NCBI RefSeq assembly: GCF_016429015.1 | Contig: NZ_JAELTU010000017.1 | Location: 1 to 64,000 of the forward strand | Direction: 5' to 3' | DNA length: 64,000 bases | DNA from: Rhizobium sp. ASV20 | Lineage (GTDB): Bacteria > Pseudomonadota > Alphaproteobacteria > Rhizobiales > Rhizobiaceae | The notes under the pieces: generated by a model | Seen by the model: the letters and a program-made list of their open reading frames with translations, nothing else | Database searches by the model: none | Told to the model about the DNA's origin: nothing | Translations under genes and position numbers: made by a program | Shown: positions 16,160 to 24,222 of the stretch, one piece after another | Numbering within the stretch: position 1 is the first letter of the stretch | Layout: each line of letters opens with the position of its first letter

Positions 16160-16417
16160 TTATTGCAGGGTACGGTTCGGAGAGAATTCGCCGGCAAGCA
16201 TGCGTTCGCGCAGTGATTCAAGCAAGGCTTCCGCGCCCTGTTCGCCCTGGATGCGAATCGTCTCGCGAATCGCATGCGCAATGGCTGCATCGGCAATGAT
16301 TTCGGGCTCGATACCGTCAGCCATGCCGTCGGCCCAAGCTTCATTCTGGTATTCCAGCGCTGCCTGCATTTTTTCATGGACGATCATGTCGTCGATTTCA
16401 TTCAGGCTGGTTTCCAT
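16160..16417 (-). CDS. small hypothetical protein, acidic and helical
   Basis: An 85-residue product starting METSLNEIDDMIVHEKMQ from ATG 16417, which has GAGGAAAG at the right distance; an in-frame ATG at 16441 would add eight residues. The sequence is predicted mostly helical, acidic in the middle (EIIADAAIAHAIRETIR) and ends FSPNRTLQ. No known motif. A TTAA-N7-TTAA box lies about 94 bp upstream at 16511-16525, suggesting CtrA control. The exported protein gene at 15385 follows directly. Confidence 0.65.
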   Translation of the reverse strand: METSLNEIDDMIVHEKMQAALEYQNEAWADGMADGIEPEIIADAAIAHAIRETIRIQGEQGAEALLESLRERMLAGEFSPNRTLQ

Positions 16418-16510
16418 TGTTTCTTTCCTCGAGACGTTCATGTCCTTACCACTTGCTTAATAACTTTATCAGCCTTTTCCTAAAACGACACGGCTCGGTA
16501 CGAAAAGGGG

Positions 16511-16525
16511 TTAATAAAACGTTAA
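16511..16525 (-). promoter_or_regulatory. possible CtrA box upstream of gene 16160-16417
   Basis: On the minus strand the segment reads TTAACGTTTTATTAACC, a TTAA-N7-TTAAC match to the CtrA consensus. It overlaps the stop codon of the TIGR02301 gene and is 94 bp upstream of ATG 16417. Confidence 0.4.
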
Positions 16526-16956
16526 TTTCCAAAGCGTGCGGTGATTTCTGTGGCTAGTGTTGCACCTTCGTTACGGTATCGCTCTTCGGCAACCAAGGCC
16601 TGCGGGGTGCAATTCGCGTAAACCGAGGCAAACGACCGATACCCACGGTTGAATGCGGCGGTCAGGCGTTCTTTTCGCTTCGGCTCGCCCTTGGTCTCGG
16701 TATCGAGCAGTTGCTGCATGTCGCCCCGCCATCCCTCCTGCTGTTTGGAGCTGCAGAGAGTGCGCAGATAGTCGATCGAGCCGAGAATCTCGGCAAGGCG
16801 GGAAAGCCGGTCGTCATAAGGCGTGGGTCGCTCGGCATCCCCACCATCAGGCGTTTGCACCGTCGGCGCCGTCGCAGCAGGCTGCGCCACGGCGGGGAAA
16901 CCGGTGGCCAGCGCTATGCAGATCAGGAGCGGTCGGCTGTAACAATGGTGAATCAT
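16522..16956 (-). CDS. TIGR02301 family exported protein
   Basis: A 144-residue protein with a signal peptide (MIHHCYSRPLLICIALATG, cleavage near AVAQP) and the conserved core RLSRLAEILGSIDYLRTLC ... GYRSFASVYANCTPQA, including two cysteines likely to form a disulfide. I recognise this as the alphaproteobacterial TIGR02301 family, of unknown function. The frame extends upstream to an ATG at 16980; I prefer 16956 because it places the signal peptide normally. It lies about 100 bp downstream of the NUDIX gene, the usual partner in related genomes. Confidence 0.75.
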   Translation of the reverse strand: MIHHCYSRPLLICIALATGFPAVAQPAATAPTVQTPDGGDAERPTPYDDRLSRLAEILGSIDYLRTLCSSKQQEGWRGDMQQLLDTETKGEPKRKERLTAAFNRGYRSFASVYANCTPQALVAEERYRNEGATLATEITARFGN

Positions 16957-17055
16957 GTGTTTACATGACCGAACAAGCATGACGGGAACAAGGCACCTTG
17001 CCTCCTTTTCACCCCGTTATTGTTCCTTATCGTTAATATGGCAGCCCGGCGCCGC

Positions 17056-17469
17056 TCAGGCGGCGGCAATTCGCTCCACGCATTCAAGCACGCTTGCCGG
17101 CACCGGCAGGGTGCGAATTTCCTCCAGAGAATACCAGCCGATCTCGGCAGCATCGTCGGCCGCCACCGCGACGGCATCATCGTCAGCATCGACAAGAAAT
17201 ACGGACAGCAGGAAATGGCTCGTGAGTGTTCCATCCGCTGCGTGCGAGCGCAGATCGTAGGTCTCGAACAGGCGCGGATTACGCGCTTTGATCCCTGTCT
17301 CTTCCTCGAATTCCCGCAGCGCCGCTTGCGCCGGCGTCTCGCCGGCTTCGGCCCTACCGCCCGGAAAGGCATACATGTCGGCGGATGGTGGGTTGCTGCG
17401 TAATACCAGCAGAAAACGGCCGTCACGTTCGAGAATCGCGGATGAGGCAGGGCGGGGAATAGAATTCAT
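17056..17469 (-). CDS. NUDIX hydrolase
   Basis: A 137-residue pyrophosphohydrolase acting on nucleoside-diphosphate-linked compounds. The Nudix box is complete: GGRAEAGETPAQAALREF followed by EEETG (residues about 37-60), with the REFEEETG metal-binding glutamates. The substrate cannot be told. ATG 17469 gives the normal start (MNSIPRPASSAILERDGRFLLV); the in-frame extension to 17508 is not family-like. Confidence 0.9.
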   Translation of the reverse strand: MNSIPRPASSAILERDGRFLLVLRSNPPSADMYAFPGGRAEAGETPAQAALREFEEETGIKARNPRLFETYDLRSHAADGTLTSHFLLSVFLVDADDDAVAVAADDAAEIGWYSLEEIRTLPVPASVLECVERIAAA

Positions 17470-17631
17470 CGGGTCTTTTCGCACTTGCATGAAGAGGCTT
17501 GGGAGCAATGGCGCGACGCCACTGGCTGACGATCTCTACAGGAAACGACCCTTGCTGTCCTGCAGGAAAGCCCCTTAACTCGCCATCGTTGGATCGGCGA
17601 TTCGTATTCGCCGAATATGCGGGCGTCCGAA

Positions 17632-17952
17632 ATGATCTTCACACTCTATGCTCTTGCGGCCCTGGCGGAGATCGCTGGCTGCTTCGCCTTCTGGGCCTGG
17701 TTGAGACTGGCAAAGCCGATCTGGTGGCTGGCACCCGGTCTGGTGTCGTTGGCGCTTTTTGCCTGGCTGCTGGCGCTGGTGCCGAGCGAGGCCGCCGGGC
17801 GCACGTTTGCGGCCTATGGCGGCGTCTATATCGTCGCTTCCATTCTCTGGCTCTGGTTGGTCGAGGGCCGGCTGCCGGACCGTTGGGACATATCCGGTGC
17901 TGCCATCTGCCTTGCAGGCGCAGGCCTCATCCTCTTCGGCCCGCGCGGCTGA
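17632..17952 (+). CDS. YnfA family small membrane protein (UPF0060)
   Basis: A 106-residue inner-membrane protein of four helices. YnfA hallmarks: [18 protein letters not shown] (helix 1 with the Glu and Cys) and [20 protein letters not shown] (helix 3 and loop), ending [18 protein letters not shown]. The family resembles small multidrug resistance exporters, but substrates are not firmly established. The start at 17632 (MIFTLYAL) is chosen over an ATG-less upstream extension. The SRAP gene follows after 43 bp. Confidence 0.92.
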   Translation: MIFTLYALAALAEIAGCFAFWAWLRLAKPIWWLAPGLVSLALFAWLLALVPSEAAGRTFAAYGGVYIVASILWLWLVEGRLPDRWDISGAAICLAGAGLILFGPRG

Positions 17953-17995
17953 GCTTGCGCTTGACCCGGCGCTTTGCGGGTGCAACACAAGCGTC

Positions 17996-18760
17996 ATGTG
18001 CGGACGTTTTGCTTTGACATCGGCGGCGGAATACGTGGGCGAAGCGCTCGGGGTCCTGCTGAATGAAGGTTTTCCGGCGCGTTACAATATCGCGCCGACC
18101 CAGCCTATCCTCGTCGTCATATCCGGCGACAGACAATTGCCAGGCAGCAATCTGCCGGATCGCCGCGCCCTTCTGGTGCGTTGGGGTTTCACGCCTTCCT
18201 GGGTGAAGGATCCGAAAGAGTTCCCGCTTCTCATCAATGCGCGCGCCGAAACCGCCATCGGCAAGGCATCGTTCCGTGCCGCCATGCGTCATCGCCGCAT
18301 CCTCATTCCGGCATCGGGCTTTTACGAATGGCATCGGCCGTCAAAGGAAAGCGGCGAGAAGTCGCAAGCCTATTGGATCCGCCCGCGAAGGGGAGGCGTC
18401 ATCGCCTTTGCCGGGCTGATGGAAACCTGGTCGTCGGCCGATGGTTCCGAGGTTGATACGGGTGCCATTCTGACGACTGCGGCAAATAGCGCCATGCGCC
18501 CCATCCACGATCGCATGCCCGTCGTCATCCAGCCGGAGGATTTTACGCGCTGGCTCGATTGCAAAACGCAGGAGCCGCGTGAGGTGCTCGATCTGATGGC
18601 TCCGGTACAGGAAGATTTTTTCGAGGCAATCCCGGTCTCGGACCGCGTCAACAAGGTCGCCAATATGGGGCCGGATTTACAGACGCCGGTAACGGTCGAA
18701 CCCGTCAAGAAACTGCCCAAGAAAACAGATCCCGATGACGGGCAATTGAGCCTTCTCTGA
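17996..18760 (+). CDS. SOS response-associated peptidase (SRAP/HMCES family)
   Basis: A 254-residue protein of the YedK/HMCES family, which covalently captures abasic sites in single-stranded DNA through Cys2 after removal of Met1. The catalytic set is visible: MCGRFALT (Cys2), YNIAPTQ (Asn), INARAET, SGFYEW (Glu) and IHDRMPV (His). The protein must start exactly at ATG 17996 for Cys2 to be N-terminal, so longer frames upstream are wrong. No LexA box was recognised in front; it may be transcribed from the ynfA promoter. Confidence 0.95.
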   Translation: MCGRFALTSAAEYVGEALGVLLNEGFPARYNIAPTQPILVVISGDRQLPGSNLPDRRALLVRWGFTPSWVKDPKEFPLLINARAETAIGKASFRAAMRHRRILIPASGFYEWHRPSKESGEKSQAYWIRPRRGGVIAFAGLMETWSSADGSEVDTGAILTTAANSAMRPIHDRMPVVIQPEDFTRWLDCKTQEPREVLDLMAPVQEDFFEAIPVSDRVNKVANMGPDLQTPVTVEPVKKLPKKTDPDDGQLSLL

Positions 18761-18854
18761 GCGGCCGCCAATTAGCGGCCGGCGTCGACATGGGTAGGTT
18801 GAGATGGGTTGCGATCGGTCCGCACTATTTGCGGCAGGCCCGCGACGTTCAGGC

Positions 18855-18995
18855 TTAAGCGATTTTCTTCTTCAGCGGCTTGGTTTTCAGCATCAGGTGC
18901 GCTGCAAGAACAGCTTTCAGGCCGAGCGGCCGGTAAAGCTTGCTGGGATCGATCTTTGCCTGCGGTTGTGCCGGTTCGTCTTTCTTCTGCGTCAT
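18855..18995 (-). CDS. 46-residue basic protein of unknown function
   Basis: On the minus strand an ATG at 18995 preceded by tgaggagtaaatc (strong GGAG box) opens a 46-residue frame ending in TAA. The product starts MTQKKDEPAQPQAKIDPSKL and ends LMLKTKPLKKKIA: a polar N-terminus followed by a hydrophobic amphipathic stretch (YRPLGLKAVLAAHLML) and a Lys-rich tail. This could be a membrane-associating or nucleoid-associated peptide. Codon use looks coding. I do not recognise the family. Confidence 0.55.
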   Translation of the reverse strand: MTQKKDEPAQPQAKIDPSKLYRPLGLKAVLAAHLMLKTKPLKKKIA

Positions 18996-19305
18996 GATTT
19001 ACTCCTCACCATGCTCCCCCGGGAGCACTTCGCGATTCACTGTCGTGCATCGCTATCTCGTCATAAATCATGACAAATCGAAGGCGTTTTCCAATCAGCT
19101 TTTGTAAACAACGACCATATTTCGAGAGATTAGCGCAGATTCTTCGTGTGGATTCCATACGTCAGATGACGTCTCGTCCTGCTAAATCGTTGAGCGGGGA
19201 GTGCATATGGGGCCTCGCCGCGGAAATCCGTGCCCTCCAAATTGCTAAGGGTGGCTTGCAGACTTGCGGTTGCGCCATGTCGTCGCAGGAAGGGATGAAT
19301 GCTTG
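18996..19305. other. intergenic, no gene seen
   Basis: These 310 bp hold the upstream region of the 46-residue gene and the 3' side of pssA. A frame of about 79 codons on the plus strand (from 19070) has atypical codon use and no ribosome-binding site; I do not call it. A short inverted repeat gctcccccgggagc lies at about 19013-19026. Confidence 0.4.
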
Positions 19306-20166
19306 CTAGATATGCCGGCCGATATCGTCGTCGGCGTCGTCGACATCAGGGTCGCCCGGTCCGTTGATGGTGTAGGTGCCGTATTTTTTTGCCCAGGAGC
19401 GGGCGCCGAGTGGCAGCGATAACAGGTAGACGACGACGGTCACCACCATCACATGCCACGTATAGCTCATCAGCAACGCGACATAGACCATGAGGCCGAG
19501 CATGATGGGCAACACGAAGTCGCGCCTGATTCCGTTGCCGCCCGTCTTGCCGGACCAGACCGGCAGGCGGCTGACCAGCAGGAAGCCGATCAATACGGTA
19601 TAGGCCGCGCTCCAATAGGCGAAGGTTCGATCCGGCGCCAGCCCGAGGAAGCCGAGATAGACCGGCAGCAGCACCAGCATGGCGCCGGCCGGCGCAGGCA
19701 CGCCGACGAAATACTCGGATTGCCACGAGGCTTTGTGCTCGCGTTCGGCCATCACGTTGAAGCGGGCCAGGCGAAGGCCGGCGGCGATCGTGTAGATGAG
19801 GGCGGCTATCCAGCCCAGCGAATGGGCCTGATCAAGCAGGAAGACATAGACGACGAGCGCCGGGGCGACACCGAAGTTGACGATATCGGCGAGCGAATCC
19901 ATTTGCGCGCCGAACTTCGAGGTCGCCTTCATCAGTCGGGCAACACGTCCGTCGATGCCGTCGAGGAAGGCGGCAACCAGCACCGCGGCGACTGCAAGCT
20001 CATATCGGTTTTCGAAAGCGAGACGAATGCCTGTCAGGCCGGCGCAGATCGCCAAGACGGTGATCATGTTCGGCACGATCAGCCGCAGAGGAATTTCCCG
20101 GAGGCGCGGTCCGCGCGCTTCGTCGTTAGGCCCATGCGGCTCGAAAGGCGGAAAAGGCGTTTTCAT
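19306..20166 (-). CDS. pssA: CDP-diacylglycerol--serine O-phosphatidyltransferase
   Basis: Makes phosphatidylserine from CDP-diacylglycerol and serine in the inner membrane, first step towards phosphatidylethanolamine. The 286-residue product has the CDP-alcohol phosphatidyltransferase signature DGIDGRVARLMKATSKFG followed by AQMDSLADIVNFG (D-G-x2-A-R-x8-G-x3-D-x3-D), about residues 69-98, and about seven membrane helices. ATG 20166 is the family-like start; the in-frame extension to 20238 lies in the RIME1-like repeat. It follows psd on the same strand, separated by that repeat, so PS is made and decarboxylated by adjacent genes. Confidence 0.94.
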   Translation of the reverse strand: MKTPFPPFEPHGPNDEARGPRLREIPLRLIVPNMITVLAICAGLTGIRLAFENRYELAVAAVLVAAFLDGIDGRVARLMKATSKFGAQMDSLADIVNFGVAPALVVYVFLLDQAHSLGWIAALIYTIAAGLRLARFNVMAEREHKASWQSEYFVGVPAPAGAMLVLLPVYLGFLGLAPDRTFAYWSAAYTVLIGFLLVSRLPVWSGKTGGNGIRRDFVLPIMLGLMVYVALLMSYTWHVMVVTVVVYLLSLPLGARSWAKKYGTYTINGPGDPDVDDADDDIGRHI

Positions 20167-20180
20167 CTTGCTCGTAGTCC

Positions 20181-20280
20181 TAGAGCAATTCCGGCAAAGG
20201 TGCGAAGCAGGCTTGCCCCCGGAATTGCGTGAAAACAATGATATGGAGCATTTCTGCGACTCCGCTCAAGCGGAAATGTT
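20181..20280 (-). repeat. RIME1-like element, second copy
   Basis: The segment begins tagagcaattccgg and ends gctcaagcggaaatgttcc, the reverse orientation of the copy at 5576-5677. It fills the whole gap between psd and pssA, so any psd-pssA transcript would carry its stem-loops. Confidence 0.6.
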
Positions 20281-20286
20281 CCAGGC

Positions 20287-20985
20287 TCAGCTGCGGCGGC
20301 TAACGGTCGGGCCCTTTGAGGAGCCGAATTCTGCGATCACGGTTTCGCCGGCAATCGCACGCTGGCCGATGGCGACGCGCGGCGATGCCCCCTCGGGCAG
20401 GAAGATGTCAAGGCGCGAACCGAAGCGGATCAGGCCGATGCGCTCCCCGGCGTCGAGCGGCTCATTGGGGTTGACGAAGCAAAGAATGCGGCGGGCAACG
20501 AGGCCGGCGATCTGTACTACGCCGATCTCGCCATGCTTCGTCTCGATAACGAGACCATTGCGTTCGTTCTGCTCGCTTGCCTTGTCCAGTTCGGCATTCA
20601 GGAAGCTGCCCTGGCGATAGGCGATGTTGGTGATGCGGCCGCGCATCGGCGAACGGTTCACATGGCAATCGAAGACATTCATGAAGACAGAGATGCGCAG
20701 CATCGGCTGGCTGCCGAGATTGAGCTCAGCCGGCGGCGTCACCATCTGGACGCCGGAAACCTTGCCGTCGGCGGGAGAGATCGCCAGATCGTCATCCTGC
20801 GGCGTCATGCGCTCGGGATCACGGAAGAAATAGGCACACCAGAGTGTCAGGATCAGGCCGATCCAGAAGAGCGGCTTGAAGATCCAGCCAAGGACCAGCG
20901 ATGCGACGAAGAACCCCGCGACGAAGGGATAGCCTTCCTTGTGCACCGGAACGATGACGTTGCGCACGCTGTTGAACAAGCTCAT
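20287..20985 (-). CDS. psd: phosphatidylserine decarboxylase
   Basis: Pyruvoyl enzyme that decarboxylates phosphatidylserine to phosphatidylethanolamine. The 232-residue product is of the short (archaeal-like) type common in Rhizobiales: N-terminal hydrophobic segments (about 10-45), [26 protein letters not shown], and the self-cleavage site at EFGSSKGP near the C-terminus, where the Ser becomes the pyruvoyl group. The start ATG 20985 gives typical length. It is upstream of pssA in the same orientation with a RIME1-like element between them. Confidence 0.94.
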   Translation of the reverse strand: MSLFNSVRNVIVPVHKEGYPFVAGFFVASLVLGWIFKPLFWIGLILTLWCAYFFRDPERMTPQDDDLAISPADGKVSGVQMVTPPAELNLGSQPMLRISVFMNVFDCHVNRSPMRGRITNIAYRQGSFLNAELDKASEQNERNGLVIETKHGEIGVVQIAGLVARRILCFVNPNEPLDAGERIGLIRFGSRLDIFLPEGASPRVAIGQRAIAGETVIAEFGSSKGPTVSRRS

Positions 20986-21238
20986 CTACGGCCTACTCCG
21001 TTAGGGCATCCCCGCGAAAACCGAACCCCGGTTGCCGAGCGAGAATGTGCCAATCAAAAGACGAGAACAAGATAAGCGGTCTTGCTCTGATTACCAGTCG
21101 ACGGTGACTACAGCCAAACGTCGTCATGGGCAATGCTCTCGCATGTTCGCCCCCAGCGCAATGCGTATCGGCATGGCATATCGACGATCTCAGGCACTGG
21201 AACCCTGGTCCGGGTAACTCGCATAGCAAGCAACGAAA
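20986..21238. other. intergenic region upstream of psd
   Basis: No gene recognised. The part next to psd (about 21000-21050) looks like a decayed half of a RIME-type palindrome (agggcatccc ... gagaatgtgcc) but is too degenerate to call. The psd promoter should be here; I did not find confident boxes. Confidence 0.3.
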
Positions 21239-21266
21239 GAGGCCGCCGTTGGAAAGCGGCGGCCTC
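21230..21266 (-). terminator. intrinsic terminator of the PAP2 phosphatase gene
   Basis: A 10-bp perfect stem (gaggccgccg at 21239-21248 and cggcggcctc at 21257-21266), with an 8-nt loop, followed on the minus strand by tttcgttgctt. It lies 27 bp after the stop of the phosphatase gene. Confidence 0.75.
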
Positions 21267-21292
21267 GCAAATGCTGTGATGGTCCGAAGGGA

Positions 21293-21991
21293 TCAGAGGC
21301 CGAGAGCGGCGCGCAGCTCGGCCTTGGCGCCTTCGTACTCGCTTTTGTAGTCGTCATGCGTCGAGATCGTTTCGGCAATCACGGTGCCGGCGATGCGACC
21401 GGCTTCGATGTCGGAGGCATAATGGATGCCGCCGACGACGCGGTTGTGGCCGAACTCCCAGGCGCGAGCCATGATAACGGCACGCTTCTCCGGAACCATG
21501 TTGGACAGCACGATGCCCATCAGCGTGCCCACCGTCGTGTGACCCGACGGATAGGAGCCGGACTTGGAGAGCGGAACGATCGGCTTTACGAGATCGCTGT
21601 AGAGATGCGGACGCGGGCGCTTCCAGACATCCTTAGCCGGATCGACGACGGCGCCTTCGGTCTCGACGACGCGATCGAAGAAAGCCGAGAACTTCGGCAG
21701 GTTGTCCTTGGTGAACTTCGGGTTGTCGATGACGTCGGAGAAGCGCCAGACATTTTCTTCGGCGTCCGCTATGGCACGGGCCGCCATTTCCGGCGTACGG
21801 GTAACCTGGATCGTGAGGATTTCGCCAAGTTCAGCCTTCATCTGCGCCGAATCGTTGGCGGGCGGCGGCGGCAGGAGATTGAGGAGATTGATCTCCTTGG
21901 CATCTGCAAACGGCTTGGCATCGTCGGCGAAAACCGGCGAGGCGGCGCCGATGACGAGCAGCAACGTCAAGGCTTTGGCAAAAGTACGCAT
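21293..21991 (-). CDS. periplasmic class A-type acid phosphatase (PAP2 superfamily)
   Basis: A 232-residue exported protein: signal peptide with cleavage near VFAD (residues 1-22), then the three PAP2 motifs KRPRP, YPSGHTTVG and GHNRVVGGIHYASD, holding the phosphohistidine active site. Motif spacing and length match the non-specific acid phosphatase class A (PhoN-like) group, which releases phosphate from organic esters in the periplasm. It ends with a clear terminator and looks monocistronic. Confidence 0.9.
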   Translation of the reverse strand: MRTFAKALTLLLVIGAASPVFADDAKPFADAKEINLLNLLPPPPANDSAQMKAELGEILTIQVTRTPEMAARAIADAEENVWRFSDVIDNPKFTKDNLPKFSAFFDRVVETEGAVVDPAKDVWKRPRPHLYSDLVKPIVPLSKSGSYPSGHTTVGTLMGIVLSNMVPEKRAVIMARAWEFGHNRVVGGIHYASDIEAGRIAGTVIAETISTHDDYKSEYEGAKAELRAALGL

Positions 21992-22124
21992 TTGGGGCTC
22001 CCTATTAAGTGAAGCCCGTACCTAGCAAGCTGTCATCTCAGGTTCGTGACAGCTTGCGTGCACAAAGTCTTCTCGTATTGGCTGCCCGCAAGAGCGAAGC
22101 GCCGAGCCGAAGTGGCAAATAAGA

Positions 22125-24011
22125 TCAGCTTGCCGGCGCCAATCGGTTGACCACGCCCAGATCGTCGTTTTCGCGCACCTGCTTCAGATGCTCTTCCGCC
22201 TGCGTTGCTTCGCGCTGGCGGCTCCACATGGAGGCGTAAAGGCCGTTCTGTGCAAGCAGATCCGCATGCGTGCCGCGCTCCGCGATCACGCCGCTCTTCA
22301 GCACGATGATTTCGTCGGCGCCGATGACCGTGGAAAGGCGGTGTGCGATGACCAGCGTCGTGCGGTTCTCGGAAACCACGTCGAGGGCTGCCTGAATTTC
22401 GCGCTCTGTTGTCGTATCGAGCGCCGAAGTGGCTTCGTCGAGGATCAGGACGGGAGGTGCCTTCAGAACGGTGCGCGCGATCGCAACGCGCTGCTTCTCG
22501 CCACCGGACAGTTTGAGGCCACGTTCGCCGACTTTCGTCTCGAAGCCTTCGGGCAGGTGGCGGATGAAATCGCCGATCTGGGCGATCTCCGTTGCTGCCG
22601 ACACCTCGGCGTCGCTTGCGCCCGGCCGGCCGTAGCGAATATTGTAGGCAATGGTATCGTTGAAGAGCACGGTATCCTGCGGCACCATGCCGATCACCTT
22701 GCGCAGGCTCTTCTGGGTAACCGTGCGCAAATCCTGGTCGTCGATGGTAATGGTGCCGCTCTGTACGTCGTAGAAGCGGTAGAGCAGGCGGGACAGGGTC
22801 GATTTCCCTGCGCCGGACGGACCGACGACGGCCACCGTCTTGCCGGCGGGGACCTCGAAGGAAATGCCCTTCAGGATCGGCCGTGCCGGATCATAGGCGA
22901 AATGGACGTCCTTGAACGAGATGGCGCCGTTGCCGATGATCAGCTCCTTGGCGTCCGGCGCGTCGACAACCTCGGGCTGGACTTCGAGCAGATCGAACAT
23001 CTCCTCGATATCGGTCAATCCCTGGCGGATTTCGCGGTAGACGAAGCCGATGAAGTTGAGCGGCACGGAAAGCTGCAGCAGCATGGCATTGATGAAGACG
23101 AAGTCGCCGACTGTATGTTGGCCGTTGAGGACCGACCAGCCGGACATGACCATCATCACGGTCGTGCCAAGGCCAAAGATGACGCCCTGGCCGAAGTTCA
23201 GCCAGCCGAGCGACGTCCACACGCCGGTCGCAGCCTTTTCGTAGCGCGCCATCGATTGATCGAAGCGCTTGGCCTCCATCTCTTCGTTGCCGAAATATTT
23301 GACCGTCTCGAAGTTCAGGAGCGAGTCGATCGCCTTGGTGTTGGCGTCGGTGTCGCTGTTGTTCATCGTCCGGCGGATGGAGATGCGCCAATCGCTCGCC
23401 TTGACGGTGAACCAGATGTAGACAACGACCGTGACCGCCGTGACGGCGAGGTAGGAAAAGCCATAGCCGCGCCAGAAGATGATGGCGGTCAGCAGGAACT
23501 CGATGAAGGTCGGAAATGTGTTGAGGATCGTGAAGCGAACGATCGTCTCGATGCCTTTGGTGCCGCGCTCGATGACGCGCGAAAGGCCGCCAGTCTTGCG
23601 CTCGAGGTGAAAGCGCAGCGATAGCTCGTGCATATGCACGAAGGTCCGGTAGGCGAGCTGGCGAACGGCATACTGGCCGACGCTGGCAAACAGCGCATCG
23701 CGAAGCTGATTGAGGCCGAGCTGGATAAGGCGGGTAATATTCGTCGCCACGATCAGGGCGAGGGCACCGACCATGAAGGCGGGCAGGATGCCTTGCATGT
23801 CGAGCTTGCCGTTCAGCGCATCGACAGACCATTTGAAAAAATAGGGAACCAGCAGCAGGAAGAATTTGGAAACCAGCAGGAAGACGGTCGCCCAGACGAC
23901 GCGCATCTTCAGATCCATGCGACCTGCCGGCCACATATAGGGCCAGAGATTGACGATCGTACTCAGTGGATTGCTGGAATCCGCCGATATGGTCTTCTTG
24001 CGGTCTGCCAT
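22125..24011 (-). CDS. Atm1-type ABC exporter, permease and ATPase in one chain
   Basis: A 628-residue half-transporter that should homodimerise. Residues about 30-330 form the six-helix membrane domain; the ATPase domain follows with Walker [11 protein letters not shown]-loop, signature LSGGEKQRVAIARTVL, Walker B PVLILDEATSALD and H-loop VIAHRLST. The layout and the glutathione-pocket region (NSDTDANTKAIDSLLNFETVKYF) are those of the Atm1/ABCB7 family, which in alphaproteobacteria exports glutathione or persulfide derivatives and heavy-metal conjugates. Substrate is inferred from family only. Its gene stands alone, 213 bp from the PAP2 and LysM genes on either side. Confidence 0.92.
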   Translation of the reverse strand: MADRKKTISADSSNPLSTIVNLWPYMWPAGRMDLKMRVVWATVFLLVSKFFLLLVPYFFKWSVDALNGKLDMQGILPAFMVGALALIVATNITRLIQLGLNQLRDALFASVGQYAVRQLAYRTFVHMHELSLRFHLERKTGGLSRVIERGTKGIETIVRFTILNTFPTFIEFLLTAIIFWRGYGFSYLAVTAVTVVVYIWFTVKASDWRISIRRTMNNSDTDANTKAIDSLLNFETVKYFGNEEMEAKRFDQSMARYEKAATGVWTSLGWLNFGQGVIFGLGTTVMMVMSGWSVLNGQHTVGDFVFINAMLLQLSVPLNFIGFVYREIRQGLTDIEEMFDLLEVQPEVVDAPDAKELIIGNGAISFKDVHFAYDPARPILKGISFEVPAGKTVAVVGPSGAGKSTLSRLLYRFYDVQSGTITIDDQDLRTVTQKSLRKVIGMVPQDTVLFNDTIAYNIRYGRPGASDAEVSAATEIAQIGDFIRHLPEGFETKVGERGLKLSGGEKQRVAIARTVLKAPPVLILDEATSALDTTTEREIQAALDVVSENRTTLVIAHRLSTVIGADEIIVLKSGVIAERGTHADLLAQNGLYASMWSRQREATQAEEHLKQVRENDDLGVVNRLAPAS

Positions 24012-24155
24012 GTCCGTCTCCGGCGAGAATTACAACAGCCAGAGGCGGTCAACCATTGGGTCGGCCCGGCTGAAAAAGCCTTCACACGCAAGGATATGGC
24101 CGTTGCATGAAGGCGATGAGGGTTGCGCGACGCTTATACCATTTTGACGCCGCAT

Positions 24156-24193
24156 AAAAGCGTCGGCCAGGCGTTGATCGCGCCTGGCCGACG
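24156..24193 (-). terminator. intrinsic terminator of the LysM gene
   Basis: A 13-bp perfect stem (cgtcggccaggcg at 24161-24173 and cgcctggccgacg at 24181-24193), loop of 7 nt, followed on the minus strand by cttttatg. It lies 30 bp after the LysM gene's stop. Confidence 0.85.
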
Positions 24194-24222
24194 AATGTTC
24201 TTATCGAATGACGATGCTGAGC

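Noticed and set aside
19070-19309. 79-codon plus-strand frame between the 46-residue gene and pssA
   Set aside because: Codon use unlike neighbours, no ribosome-binding site, no recognisable motif.
22188-23624. Long plus-strand frame opposite the ABC exporter
   Set aside because: Antisense shadow of a gene with all ABC motifs; no start signal or domain.
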